Shown: positions 29,968 to 40,022 of the stretch, piece by piece
Numbering within the stretch: the first letter of the stretch is position 1
How the letters are laid out: each line of letters opens with the position of its first letter
Assembly: GCA_016715405.1 (NCBI GenBank)
Contig: JADKAE010000023.1
Coordinates: 34,809-98,808 of the forward strand
Source of the DNA: Saprospiraceae bacterium
Lineage (GTDB): Bacteria; Bacteroidota; Bacteroidia; Chitinophagales; Saprospiraceae
Length of the DNA stretch: 64,000 bases
Direction of reading: 5' to 3'
Made by a program: the position numbers and the translations under genes
Notes under the pieces: generated by a model
The model's input: the letters and a program-made list of their open reading frames with translations, nothing else
The model's database searches: none
What the model was told of the DNA's origin: nothing

Positions 29968-32900
29968 ATGAAAAAGTTATATCTATTTGTTGCCTTACTC
30001 TTTTTACCTGCAAAATAAGCGCCCAATGCATTGGCGAGATGACATTCACAGAGACCACGGATTGTTGCTACCAGATGCATTACACGCTGGAAGACGCTGG
30101 TGGCGCCATCCCCTGCCTTGCAATGGGGTTCAACAGGATTACAATCAACACCAACTGGATACCCGCCCAGAGTTCAGAAGTAGTGAGTGTAAGTATGGCC
30201 AATGCCACCCTGACCGCCAGTGTCAATGCAGCTAACAACTTCGTCACCGTCAATTCGTCGGTGCCGCTTGTCAGTCCACCCACTTTGGGCGCACCTGTTT
30301 TGCTGGGCACCATCTGTCTGGCCAACGGCCCCCAGCCTCCTTTAGACGCATTTTTCCGGGTGAGCTTTATCAATAGTGCGATACCTGCGGCTACACCCTA
30401 TGATTATTCATTTACAAAAAACCTTGCCTGCGGTATTCCCGGAGAATGGACATCGCTTTGCGGCGATAACTCGGCCCACTCAAAGCTGGTGAATAGCATT
30501 CACGCTTTCAACGACGGGGTGTATGTGGCGGGGTTCAAGGAAATACTGAATGGGACTAAGTACGCAACTTTTTCTAAATACAGCATCACAGATGGAAGCC
30601 TGATGTGGCAAAAAGAGATGGGAATGCCTTCCGTTTTCAGCGATTTCGCCTACATCCCCAAGGAAGATGCATTTATTTGCGTGGGCCGCACCGATCCCAT
30701 TCAAAACGCTAATGGAACGGCGGTCAACAACAAAACTATCCTGGTCAAATTTGACGACCAGGGGAATATGGTGGCTTCGAAAATTTACGACCAGGTTGGC
30801 AAAGAGGAGTTTACCCATATCCTGAGGCATACCAACCCTCCCAATCCCAGCTTTCCATTTTATGTATTGGGCAGTCGCAATCCCGACGCCGGCCTAATTT
30901 TCCGCCGCCGCCTTCGTAATGGGATATACCGATGATTTTTTAACATCAACGCCAACCTTGGCGTTAATTGGACGCGACGGTATGACACCTTTTTTAATAA
31001 TGAATACGAGATCACTAAAGGTTTTTTCAATTCGGTCAAAATTTAATAATGACCGGTAATGATGTACTGGATCACGACGGTGTTCTGATGACGGTAGGTT
31101 TAGCCAATCCAATACCAATTCTCGGATTCGGAAAAGAATTTATTTCTTCTGACTTTGAGTTGTATGAAGGACTGGAACTACCCAACGGGCAGATCGTCGT
31201 GGCTGGGACTAATACTGCTACCAACGAAGCTGTTTTAATCGTACTTAACAATTTTTACAACCCCTTGTACGGATTAAGCTATCCGGATATCAAAGAATTT
31301 AGGGAAATCGGACTAGATGCCAGCGGGCGTATTTACACTGTTGGCCCACTGAAAGACGGCTCCGATTTCAATGTCATCAACCGGATCGTTAACACTGGAA
31401 CAGCCTTACAACATGATATTTCAGCCTACTTTGATGAGGGAGGCACACCGCTTCCATTGGGGCACTTCGAGGTGACACCGGCACTTGATGCCGTCTTTTA
31501 TGCGGATGGCATAAAGGGCAGCCCAAATTCATCATTCGGAGTTTTTGGTATGACCGTTACTTCTCTGGGCTTAGACCTCAATGACGCTTGTATGGTTGCT
31601 TATCCGCAAAGTCCGGTTTCATTTAATTCAAATTACTTCTCTTTCGAAAATATGGTCACTACCGTCCCTGAGCCCGCTTTCGTTCCTGCGACCAGCGTTA
31701 ACAATCTGCCATTTTCTTGCAATACCCCCTGCGTGGGTTGTGGAAACGATCAGCCTGGGCGAAGTGCAGGCGTGCAATGGAGCCACCATACAAATACCCC
31801 TGATAGGCTGCAGTAGTCTCAGCGATATTATCCAGGTCAACTGGTACGTAGCCCCGGCCCCCTGTCCACCTGGCAGTTGGGGTGATCCCTTCCTGGTGAC
31901 CAATGATCCGACCTCATTTTGCGATGCGCTGGAACTTTACACCCAGCACTTCTCAGGAAATGTATGCGTATATGCCGAAATCATTAGAAGCAGCAACGCA
32001 GCCCCATGCACAATACTCACTACCAATGTGATAACCGTGGCGTTATGCGAGCCCGTGGAGTGTTCAATCAGCGGTGGGCAGGAATATTGTTATACCGGCT
32101 CCCCCATCGTTCCCGGCCCCTTAACGTTAAATATTAATTCGTCCACTACATCATGTACTTACACCGTGCAGTGGTACAATGCCAACGGGCCTATTTCCGG
32201 CGCCACGGGGCTGACCTACCAGCCGCCGGCCCTCGCCTTTTCAGGTTCATCCGCAGATTGTTACGTTGACCATGTTTTTACAGCTCAAATCTCCGGCCCC
32301 TGCGGTACCAGTTCCTGCTCTACTACTTTCCGCCTGTTCAACAACAACGCGCCGGTGGGCACACTGGTAATGGACCCCGTCGAGGCTATGCCATTTTGCC
32401 CCGGTGAGGACGCCACCCTACGCTATATGCCCGAGTGCGCAGGCGATACGCCTATGTGGGAGTGGTGGATAAGCACTAATGGAACAACCTATTCCCTCCT
32501 GTCTGATGCTGGCAATATGAACCCCTTGTACAACACAAATAAATTGTATGCTGATACTTGGTATGGAATTCAAAAGCAAGTTGGTGGCGGCTGCCCGGTC
32601 GACGTGGTGGATTTAATGATTGATGTAAACACCTTTAACCATCGCCTCTTACCGCACAATTCTCTCCTATTTGTTCCACCGACGAAGTTGACATGACGGT
32701 GCATTTCGCCCCCTGTACTGCCGGCGGATTCTGCACTTGCGACTACACCGTGGAATGGTACAAAGACACAACTCTCCTGCATTCCGCCACATATAATTCC
32801 TCACCAGCCATTTATACCCATGCAGATGTGCCTGATAAAATGCCCGGTAATTACTACGTGATCATCAAAGACAATTGCTGCGACGGGCAAGTAGTAAAAT

Positions 32901-33448
32901 CAGTTGTGGTAAATGTGCCAAAGCCCTGGGATGTCCTCGTGGCAGGTCCCTGTTTTCTTTGCGGTCCGGGCCAAAGTCAATTGGAAGTCGTTTTTCTCAA
33001 TCAACAGCCTTCGGGTTGCACCTACCAATGGACCACCCCCGATGGGAATATTGTGGGCTCAGCTAATGGTGCGACAGTGATTGTAGATAAAGCAGGCACC
33101 TATACAATTGAAGCCACCTGCGGCCCCTGCTCGAAACAGGCCGATATTACGCTTATTCAATGCATTATTGTTGCCACGAATGAAGTGTGGAGTCCCAATC
33201 TAGATTGGACTTTATCTCCCAATCCAACCGATGGAGATCTCAAGATAGAGATCTTCTCCAAGGAGCTGACCGGCCCATTTGAGATCCGTGCAATGAATGC
33301 GCTAGGCAATGAAGTCCTTCCCAGGAAGTTGCTTACCGGAACTAAAGAAGCGATGATGGAAATGGAAAAACTCCCATCCGGCATTTATTACCTTTCCTTA
33401 CACTATGAATCTGTAATTGTGGCCAGAGCTAAAATTGTTAAACAATAA
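29968..33448 (+). CDS. Large T9SS-secreted protein (several frameshifts)
   Basis: ATG 29968 opens a signal peptide (MKKLYLFVALLFLPAKISAQ once one A is added to run 30012-30015). The body of about 1160 residues has an N-terminal beta-rich region, then a stretch of long-duration-record repeats (YVAGFKEILNGTKYATFSKY, VLGSRNPDAG, IVVAGTNTATNEAVLIVLN), then Cys-rich Ig/PKD-like repeats (YTVQWYNANGPISGATG, WTTPDGNIVGSANGATV). It ends with a T9SS type A sorting domain (DWTLSPNPTDGDLKIEIF, then LPSGIYYLSLHYESV). Frame changes are near 30.90, 30.93, 31.04, 31.74 and 32.66 kb; that at 31.04 kb is repaired by one A. Surface or extracellular; target unknown. It forms a pair with the LamG protein upstream. 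Confidence 0.78.
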
Positions 33449-33601
33449 ATTAACAGTCAGCAATCAGCAAGTCAGCAGTCAGTTATTCTGACTTGCTGAC
33501 TCGCTGATGTGCTGATAGTTTATAAACCAATAAACTTATAAACCCATAAACTATCAGCAAATCAGCAAATCAGCAAATCAGCACATCAGCAAATCAGCAC
33601 A
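33449..33601. repeat. Intergenic inverted repeat, CAGCAAAT / CAGTCAGC family, copy 2
   Basis: The first part has CAGTCAGCAATCAGCAAGTC and its near complement. A second arm pair is TATAAACCAATAAACTTATAAAC with six CAGCAAAT/CAGCACAT octamers (33557-33604). It lies between convergent genes; the final octamers run to the stop codon of the outer-membrane protein gene. Confidence 0.88.
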
Positions 33602-34178
33602 TCAATCACCTCCCCACGAAAACCCAAACCGCAAATCCAACTGGGCAAAGGGGCTGGATACGTCTCCTCTACTCAAGGGGCTCTTATTGACACCGTCCAC
33701 TAAACGGTAGCCGCCTTCGAGGCCCACGCGGAACCATTGAAATACGTTTACTTCTATTCCCGCCGAAGGCTGCAATACAAAAACGCGGTCGTCGCCGATT
33801 TCGTCCACATTAAGCTTGCCGCGGCCGGTGAGCAGGGTAAACCGCGGATGAACGACCTTGTGCGACTTGGGCACATACCCCAACATAAAGCCGTTGTATT
33901 TCAGATTAAAAGAAGACGAGCTGCCCTTCACTGCCACTTCGTCGCGCGTTTGGGCGCCCGACCAACCCAGCAAGAAGGTATTGCCGAACTCAAGGGCAAA
34001 ATGCCCGCCGCTCAGATACGACCAATCCTCTTCAAAAGCGCTGTAATTGTGGTTGGCGCCCCCAAATGCCGGTAAGCGCCGTGTGGCGGGGACCCAAAAG
34101 AGATTCATCGCGTTGCGCTTGCAGTGCGGTTACCGTCAAAAGTGCGATTGCGATTAAATTTAGCCGGGTGAACTTCAT
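33602..34178 (-). CDS. Outer-membrane protein, small beta-barrel type (one frameshift)
   Basis: ATG 34178 gives a signal peptide (KFTRLNLIAIALLTVTALQAQ). The body (about 190 residues) has strand-like amphipathic segments with aromatic girdles (SYLSGGHFALEFGNTFLLGW, FNLKYNGFMLGYVPKSHKV, WFRVGLEGGYRLVDGVN) and ends with a strand FAQLDLRFGFSWGGD, as in outer-membrane barrels. The frame changes in the G/C run 34059-34063 (either one base too many or two too few), between HTALTG and GANHNYSAF. Function unknown. Divergent from rlmI. Confidence 0.78.
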
Positions 34179-34266
34179 GGTTGTAATATTTATTTGGTGG
34201 ATAAAAAAATCATTAGGTTTGTATTTTTAGGATGTTTTCCCACATCCACTACCCCTATTTATCGGT

Positions 34267-35445
34267 ATGAATAAAATTTGGTTAAAACCGCACAAAGAAG
34301 CCGCCATACAACGCTTTCACCCCTGGGTTTTTTCGGGCGCTATTCAACGCATCGAAGGCGATCCTGCCGATGGCGACGAGGTACAGGTGCTCGATCACAA
34401 AGGGCAATTTCTGGCGCTGGGGCATTACCAGGCTGGCAGTATTACGGTGCGACTGCTTGCCTACGAACCCACTTCCACCGATGCCGCTTTTTGGACCCAC
34501 AAACTTCGCCGCGCATTTCACTACCGGCAGCAATTGGGCTTTCATAATTCTACACATACGAATTGCTACCGCCTCGTACATGCCGAAGGCGACGGCTTGC
34601 CCGGCCTGATTATCGATATTTACAACCGCACGGCAGTGATACAATGCCATTCTATAGGCATGCACAAAGCCAGGATGCTCATCACCCAGGCCCTGCTGGA
34701 GTTGTACGGCGGCCATTTGGAAGCCGTCTACGACAAAAGCGCCGAAACCCTGCCCGATCGCTACGCAGCCACAGTGAACAACGCTTATCTGCACGGCATG
34801 TCTACCCAACGCGTTGCCCTGGAAAACGACCATTCTTTTCTCGTGGATTGGGAAGGCGGACAAAAAACCGGTTTTTTTCTCGACCAGCGCGACAATCGCA
34901 GCTTATGTGCCAAATACGCCAAGGGCAAAACCGTGCTCAACGCGTTTTGCTATTCGGGCGGCTTTTCGATATACGCTCTGCAGGCGGGAGCGGTACACGT
35001 AGATTCTGTCGATGTGTCGAAAAAAGCGATCGAACTTGTCGAGCAAAACGTGGCGCTTAATGTTACGCAGCAGGAACGCCATCGTGCTTATGCCTCCGAC
35101 GTGTTGCCTTTTCTGAAAAATGCCCCCGGCGAATACGACCTGATGATAGTGGACCCGCCGGCATTTGCCAAACACTTCGATAAAAGGCACAATGCAGTGC
35201 AGGGCTACAAACGCCTCAATGCGCTGGCCATGCAGAAAATTAAACCCGGCGGCATACTCTTTACGTTTTCCTGTTCGCAGGTAGTCGACGAGCCACTTTT
35301 TTATAATACAATCGTAGCCGCCGCACTGGAATCGGGCAGGCAGGCGCGGGTCATGCACCGGTTGTCGCAACCGCCCGACCATCCGGTCAACTGCTTTCAC
35401 CCGGAAGGGGCGTATTTGAAGGGGTTAGTGTTGTATGTTGAATAG
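34267..35445 (+). CDS. rlmI: 23S rRNA (cytosine-C5)-methyltransferase RlmI-like
   Basis: A class I SAM-dependent RNA methyltransferase of 392 residues, predicted to make m5C in 23S rRNA (position 1962 in E. coli numbering). The N-terminal PUA-type RNA-binding domain spans about 1-75 (RFHPWVFSGAIQRIEGDPADGDEV). The linker includes YRLVHAEGDGLPGLIIDIY. The catalytic domain has GQKTGFFLDQRDNR, the SAM motif VLNAFCYSGGFSIYAL, and IVDPPAFAK before the catalytic FSCSQ segment. The whole frame is intact. The specific target is inferred from family; other RlmI/RlmK-group substrates are possible. Confidence 0.92.
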   Translation: MNKIWLKPHKEAAIQRFHPWVFSGAIQRIEGDPADGDEVQVLDHKGQFLALGHYQAGSITVRLLAYEPTSTDAAFWTHKLRRAFHYRQQLGFHNSTHTNCYRLVHAEGDGLPGLIIDIYNRTAVIQCHSIGMHKARMLITQALLELYGGHLEAVYDKSAETLPDRYAATVNNAYLHGMSTQRVALENDHSFLVDWEGGQKTGFFLDQRDNRSLCAKYAKGKTVLNAFCYSGGFSIYALQAGAVHVDSVDVSKKAIELVEQNVALNVTQQERHRAYASDVLPFLKNAPGEYDLMIVDPPAFAKHFDKRHNAVQGYKRLNALAMQKIKPGGILFTFSCSQVVDEPLFYNTIVAAALESGRQARVMHRLSQPPDHPVNCFHPEGAYLKGLVLYVE

Positions 35446-35560
35446 TGACATAGTATTTTTAACCACTATGTTTACTAAACTTTCGAAGTTTAGTAAACAT
35501 GCATCTCCCATTAGACGCAGAGTCTGAGACTACCACTGTGGTTTAGGCAAAATCATTTTT

Positions 35561-37853
35561 ATGGAAAAACTGCGCTATCCATTGCTGTATTTTCAACTCC
35601 AGGAAGACCTCCTGCTGGGTATGCTGGTGGGCACCCCCTTCCAGGCATTGGAGAGCAATCTGACCGCGCTTAAAGCCACACTTACTGATTACCTGCAGCG
35701 GGAATACAAAAAACACAACGACTATCCTTTTGCCGACATCCTGGAGCCCAAGCTGCTGATGACCGGTGTAAATATTCGGCCTACTTACCGCGACCAATCG
35801 GGCTTGTATCCGTCGGGTGAAAAGCTACACCTCTCTATCCCGGTAGTATACGGCCCGACAGCTGAAGGGCACTTTTTGTGCCACCTGCCTTTGCTCGAGG
35901 GACTGTTTTATTATTACGAAGCCGGTCAGCTGGCGCCCCTGGTGCAGCACTTTTGTACCTCTTATTTCGATCAGGCGCAGCCCGAGCAGGTTTTCTCCAT
36001 GATGTCGTACCCCAAACCCACACTGGATATCATCACCCTCAAAGTCAATTACAACCGCAGTGTTAGCTGGGGAAATTTCACCCATAACCGCCCGCTCAAC
36101 GTATTAAACCGGCTGGCAGAACCCTACCCGGCCCCAAAACAGCGAAGAAAAAGCCCTGAGTATCGCCCCTGAAGCGGCCTGGCAACTCGAAGACAAAGTA
36201 GAAGAGGTTTTTGACAAATTGACCAATGCCCGCTCCAACGTGGTGATCATTGGAGCGCCCGGCGTAGGAAAAAGCGCCGTGCTGCGCCAGGCGGTAAAAA
36301 AATGGCGGCAGCAAAACAAAACCACGGGCTGCTGGCGCATGACCGCCGAGCGCATTACCGCCGGCTCGAAATACCTGGGAGAATGGGAAGAAACCTGCGA
36401 AAGTCTGGTGGAAGAATTACAGGCGCATAACGGCGTGTTGTGGATCGATGACCTGCCCCGCTTGCAACATATTGGCGGAGAGAGCCCCGAAGTGAGTGTG
36501 GCTGCATTTCTCACCCCTTTCCTGCAACAGCAGCGCTTGCGACTCATCGGCGAAGCTACTCCACAGGAATGGGACCGTCTTCGCCGCAAGTTGCCCGCTT
36601 TTGCCTTGTGTTTCCACGCCGTCCACGTACCCGAATTGCCCATCCCGGAAGTGCGCAAAGTACTGCAGCAATTAGCGGATTACATACACACCAGCCGCAA
36701 AATACAGCTCGAGCCACGCGCTATCGACACCGCTTTTCAACTCCTCAATCGCTTTTTTCCCCACGAGCGGTTTCCGGGTAAAGCAATTACCTTTCTGGGG
36801 CAGTGCGTAAGCGATGCTATTGCAGCCAAACGAAGCCATATCAAACCCCGCGACGTAATCGCGCAGTTTGTCAACCAGTCGGGCATGCCAGAGTTATTCC
36901 TACGCGACGACCTCCACCTCGACCAGGAGGCACTGCGGGCGTTTTTCAATTCCCGAATCATTGGACAACCGGCTGTAACAGAACAACTTTGTAACCTGGT
37001 AAAAATCTTTAAAGCGGGTCTTAATAACCCCCATAAACCTATAGCGACGCTGCTTTTTGCAGGCCCTACCGGAGTAGGCAAAACCGCCAGCGCCAAAGCG
37101 ATGGCCGATTACTTTTTTGGTGCAGGCCAGCGCCGCTCCCCGCTGATCCGCATCGATATGAGCGAATTTCAATCGCCCTACCAAATCCAGCGATTGCTGG
37201 GCGACGGCACACGAGCCGGCCAGCTGGTCAAAGAAATACGCGAGCGGCCTTTTTCCGTGCTCCTCCTCGATGAAGTCGAAAAAGCGCATCCGCTCATTTT
37301 TGATATCCTGCTCAACCTGCTCGACGAGGGCATGCTCACCGATTTTTACGGCAGAAGCGTCAATTTCCGCAATACGATCATCATCATGACCTCCAACCTG
37401 GGCGCCGCTGAGCGCCCCACTATTGCCTTTCAGAAAGACCCGCTGGACACGAGCAAATACCTCTCCGCTATCGAAGATTTCTTCCGCCCCGAATTTGTCA
37501 ACCGAATCGACCATATCCTGTATTTCCAGCCCCTGGCGGAAGCGGAAATCGGCCTTATTGCCCGCAAAGAATTGGAGGAATTGCCTTTGCGGGAAGGATT
37601 CTCAAAAAGAGGCCTCACTTTGCAGTTTTCGGAGCCCCTCGTGGCCCACCTGGTGCAGATCGGTTTCGACGCTCGCTACGGCGCGCGCCCCCTGCAACGC
37701 GCAATAGAACAAATTGTGGTCAACCCACTGGCCCGATGGCTGCTGGAATATCCCGACACTGCGGCTACAACCCTGCTGATAGATTATGAGAATGGGCAGG
37801 TGAGGGTGAGGGAGAGAGGGAGAGAAGGGGGACTTGGCGAGGGGGCGATTTGA
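35561..37853 (+). CDS. Clp-like double AAA+ ATPase with a distinct N-terminal domain (one frameshift)
   Basis: About 763 residues after repair. Residues 1-200 are a unique domain that does not resemble the Clp-N double repeat (MEKLRYPLLYFQLQEDLLLG, then VNIRPTYRDQSGLY). AAA-1 has Walker A GAPGVGKSAV and Walker B VLWIDDLPR. AAA-2 has GPTGVGKTASAKAMADYFF, LLLDEVEKAHPLIFDILLNLLDEG, sensor TIIIMTSNLG, arginine finger FFRPEFVNRID and the ClpB/A small domain GFDARYGARPLQRAIEQ. Such proteins unfold substrates for a protease or rescue aggregates; no protease gene is adjacent. No long middle coiled coil (ClpB) is apparent. One frame change lies in GGCCCC near 36130. The last residues are formed by an intergenic G-rich repeat. 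Confidence 0.82.
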
Positions 37854-37871
37854 ACTACTAGAAGTTGTATT

Positions 37872-38996
37872 ATGTGGATAGCGATTCAAATAGCGATCAT
37901 TTTGGCGACACCGCTTGTAGCCGTAGCCATGTCCCGCAGGCATTGGCTTCCGGCGTGGTTAAGCCCCGTAGTACTTTGTTACGTCATTGGCATTGTATTG
38001 GGCAACGGGCAGTTATTTCCTCTTCGAAACGATATATCCCAGCATGCTTCTGAGCTATCGGTGGCACTGGCGCTGCCCTTATTGCTGTTTGGCACCCAAT
38101 TGCTGGCCATGCGCCAAAGCGCGGGCAAATCACTGCTGGCTTTCGCCCTCGTCGCCCTGGCGGGGTTGATCAGTATGGCCATTACCGGTTTCTTTTTTTA
38201 CCATACGCTCGACAACGGCTGGATGGTATCGGGCATGCTGGTGGGCATGTATACCGGTGGCACGCCTAATATGCAGGCTATCGGACTGGCTCTGGGCGCC
38301 GACAATGAATTACTGATTCTGGTCAATGCCGCCGATATTTTTTGCGGAGGCATATATCTATTGCTACTGCTGTCGGTTATTCCCCGGCTGACTGCCCGGT
38401 TTTTGCCTGCCTACCAGGGAGAAAAAGAAACTATTGACGAGGCCCCTACCCTTCAGTCTGCCTTTAGCTTGGGGGCAGGCAAAGCCTTTGCCTTGTCCCT
38501 GGGCATCAATGCGGTCAGCCTGGGCTTAGCTTATTTACTGTTTGGCAATTTATCACATTCCGTTTTTATTATATTAAGCATTACCACCCTTAGCGTGGCT
38601 GCTTCGTTGATCCCTTCGGTTAGAAACTGGCCGGGCGGCTTTGAACTCGGCGAGTTATTCCTGCTCTTGTTTTGTGTAGCACTCGGCTTGCAGGCCGACT
38701 TTAAATCTTTGCTTTCCAACGGTTTCGATGTGGTTGTTTTTACCGCTGTCGCCCTGTCGCTAACTATCGTTGTGAACTGGATATTGGCCTGGTTGTTTCG
38801 GATTGACAGAGATACTATGCTTATCGCATCCACTGCGGGAATATACGGTCCTGCATTTATTGGACAAGTCGCTACCGTAATTGGCAATAAAAGGCTGATA
38901 TTTACGGGCGTCGCGCTGGGGCTGCTGGGTTATGCCGCGGGCAACTATCTCGGCATCGGGCTGGCGCTGGCTTTAAAATACTGGTTAATGAATTAA
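37872..38996 (+). CDS. DUF819 family membrane protein
   Basis: An inner-membrane protein of 374 residues with about ten hydrophobic segments. The family-typical features are GNGQLFPLRND after the second helix, LALPLLLFG, GWMVSGMLVGMYTGGTPNMQAIGLALG (a highly conserved TGGTxNxxAIG type motif), and a matching second half (TMLIASTAGIYGPAFIGQVA). The family is thought to include transporters, but no substrate is established from this sequence. It starts 18 nt after the Clp-like gene, so the two could share a transcript. The frame is intact. Confidence 0.9.
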   Translation: MWIAIQIAIILATPLVAVAMSRRHWLPAWLSPVVLCYVIGIVLGNGQLFPLRNDISQHASELSVALALPLLLFGTQLLAMRQSAGKSLLAFALVALAGLISMAITGFFFYHTLDNGWMVSGMLVGMYTGGTPNMQAIGLALGADNELLILVNAADIFCGGIYLLLLLSVIPRLTARFLPAYQGEKETIDEAPTLQSAFSLGAGKAFALSLGINAVSLGLAYLLFGNLSHSVFIILSITTLSVAASLIPSVRNWPGGFELGELFLLLFCVALGLQADFKSLLSNGFDVVVFTAVALSLTIVVNWILAWLFRIDRDTMLIASTAGIYGPAFIGQVATVIGNKRLIFTGVALGLLGYAAGNYLGIGLALALKYWLMN

Positions 38997-39000
38997 AATC

Positions 39001-39118
39001 GTAACTGTTTAGTAGGGTTTAGTGCATGCGCAGTTTAGCATTAGGGTTTAGTTAACTAAACATACAGCTAAACCCTAACGCTAAACCCAATCGCTAAACC
39101 CTCCTAAACAGTTACTTA
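39001..39118. repeat. Intergenic inverted repeat, TTTAGCG 13-mer family, copy 2
   Basis: GTTTAGTAGGGTTTAGTGCA, then GCAGTTTAGCATTAGGG, loop around TTAACTAAACATACAG, then AACCCTAACGCTAAACCC and AACCCTCCTAAAC. The outer ends GTAACTGTTTAG and CTAAACAGTTAC are perfectly complementary. It separates DUF819 from the nuclease gene. Same family as 7.35 and 47.7 kb. Confidence 0.9.
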
Positions 39119-39143
39119 ACATCACCCAATATCTACTTACATC

Positions 39144-40007
39144 ATGATTAAAAAATACCTGCTTTACGCTTTTGTAATCTCGCTGTCACTGTCGGCCTGT
39201 ACGGACGACCCCGACGACATGATCACTCCGGTAGAAGACCTGACTACCCTCAACCTGGCCATGGGCAACCCCAGCGATGCAGAAACCGATGCTTCCTACG
39301 AAGACAATTACCTTATGGAAATCCCGCAATACGCCCTCTCCTACAGCCGTCAGCGGGGTACTGCCAACTGGGTGAGCTGGTATCTCAACGAAGAGTGGCT
39401 GGGCGACGTCACTCGCCGCAACGACTTTAGGGCCAATGAATCGCTGCCGGCCGGCTGGTACAGGGTGGACGAAGACGACTACGACTACAGCAACAACGGA
39501 TTTGCCCGGGGTCACAACTGCCCCTCTGCCGATCGCACCCGCTCGATAAATGACAATTCTAATACCTTTTTCATGACCAATATGATTCCGCAATCGCCCA
39601 AGCACAACGGCGAAATGTGGAATGAACTGGAACAATACTGCCGCGATCTGGTAAATCAGGGCCACGAGCTCTATATCGTCATGGGAAGCTACGGAGTTGG
39701 CGGTGTGGGCGACAGCGGCTATCGCGAAAAACTGGCGGGCGGCAAAATAACCGTACCCCGATACATTTGGAAATCTATCCTTGTACTACCTACGGGCGCC
39801 AATGACCTGGAGCGGGTAGACGAAGAAACGCGTATCATCACTGTATTGACCGAAAACAAAAACAGCGCTTCCGGGCAACCCTGGGGCAATTACAGGGTAT
39901 CGGTAGACGACATAGAGGCCGCTACGGGATACGACCTCTTTTCCAAATTGCCTGTGGAAGTGCAAGAGGAAATCGAGGTGGTTGTAGATGACGGCCCCGT
40001 GGGATAA
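39144..40007 (+). CDS. DNA/RNA non-specific endonuclease, lipoprotein
   Basis: A 287-residue NucA/Endonuclease G type (beta-beta-alpha metal) nuclease with a lipoprotein signal (LLYAFVISLSLSAC, Cys19). The catalytic signature is GFARGHNCPSADRTRS with H124 as general base; the metal-site segment is FFMTNMIPQSPKHNGEMWNELE. Downstream strands (YRVSVDDIEAATGYDLFSKLP) also match the fold. It is anchored in the envelope and probably degrades nucleic acids there for nutrition or defence. The acidic C-terminal tail (EVVVDDGPVG) is loose. The frame is intact. Confidence 0.92.
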   Translation: MIKKYLLYAFVISLSLSACTDDPDDMITPVEDLTTLNLAMGNPSDAETDASYEDNYLMEIPQYALSYSRQRGTANWVSWYLNEEWLGDVTRRNDFRANESLPAGWYRVDEDDYDYSNNGFARGHNCPSADRTRSINDNSNTFFMTNMIPQSPKHNGEMWNELEQYCRDLVNQGHELYIVMGSYGVGGVGDSGYREKLAGGKITVPRYIWKSILVLPTGANDLERVDEETRIITVLTENKNSASGQPWGNYRVSVDDIEAATGYDLFSKLPVEVQEEIEVVVDDGPVG

Positions 40008-40022
40008 CCGGGCCGAGGTCCA

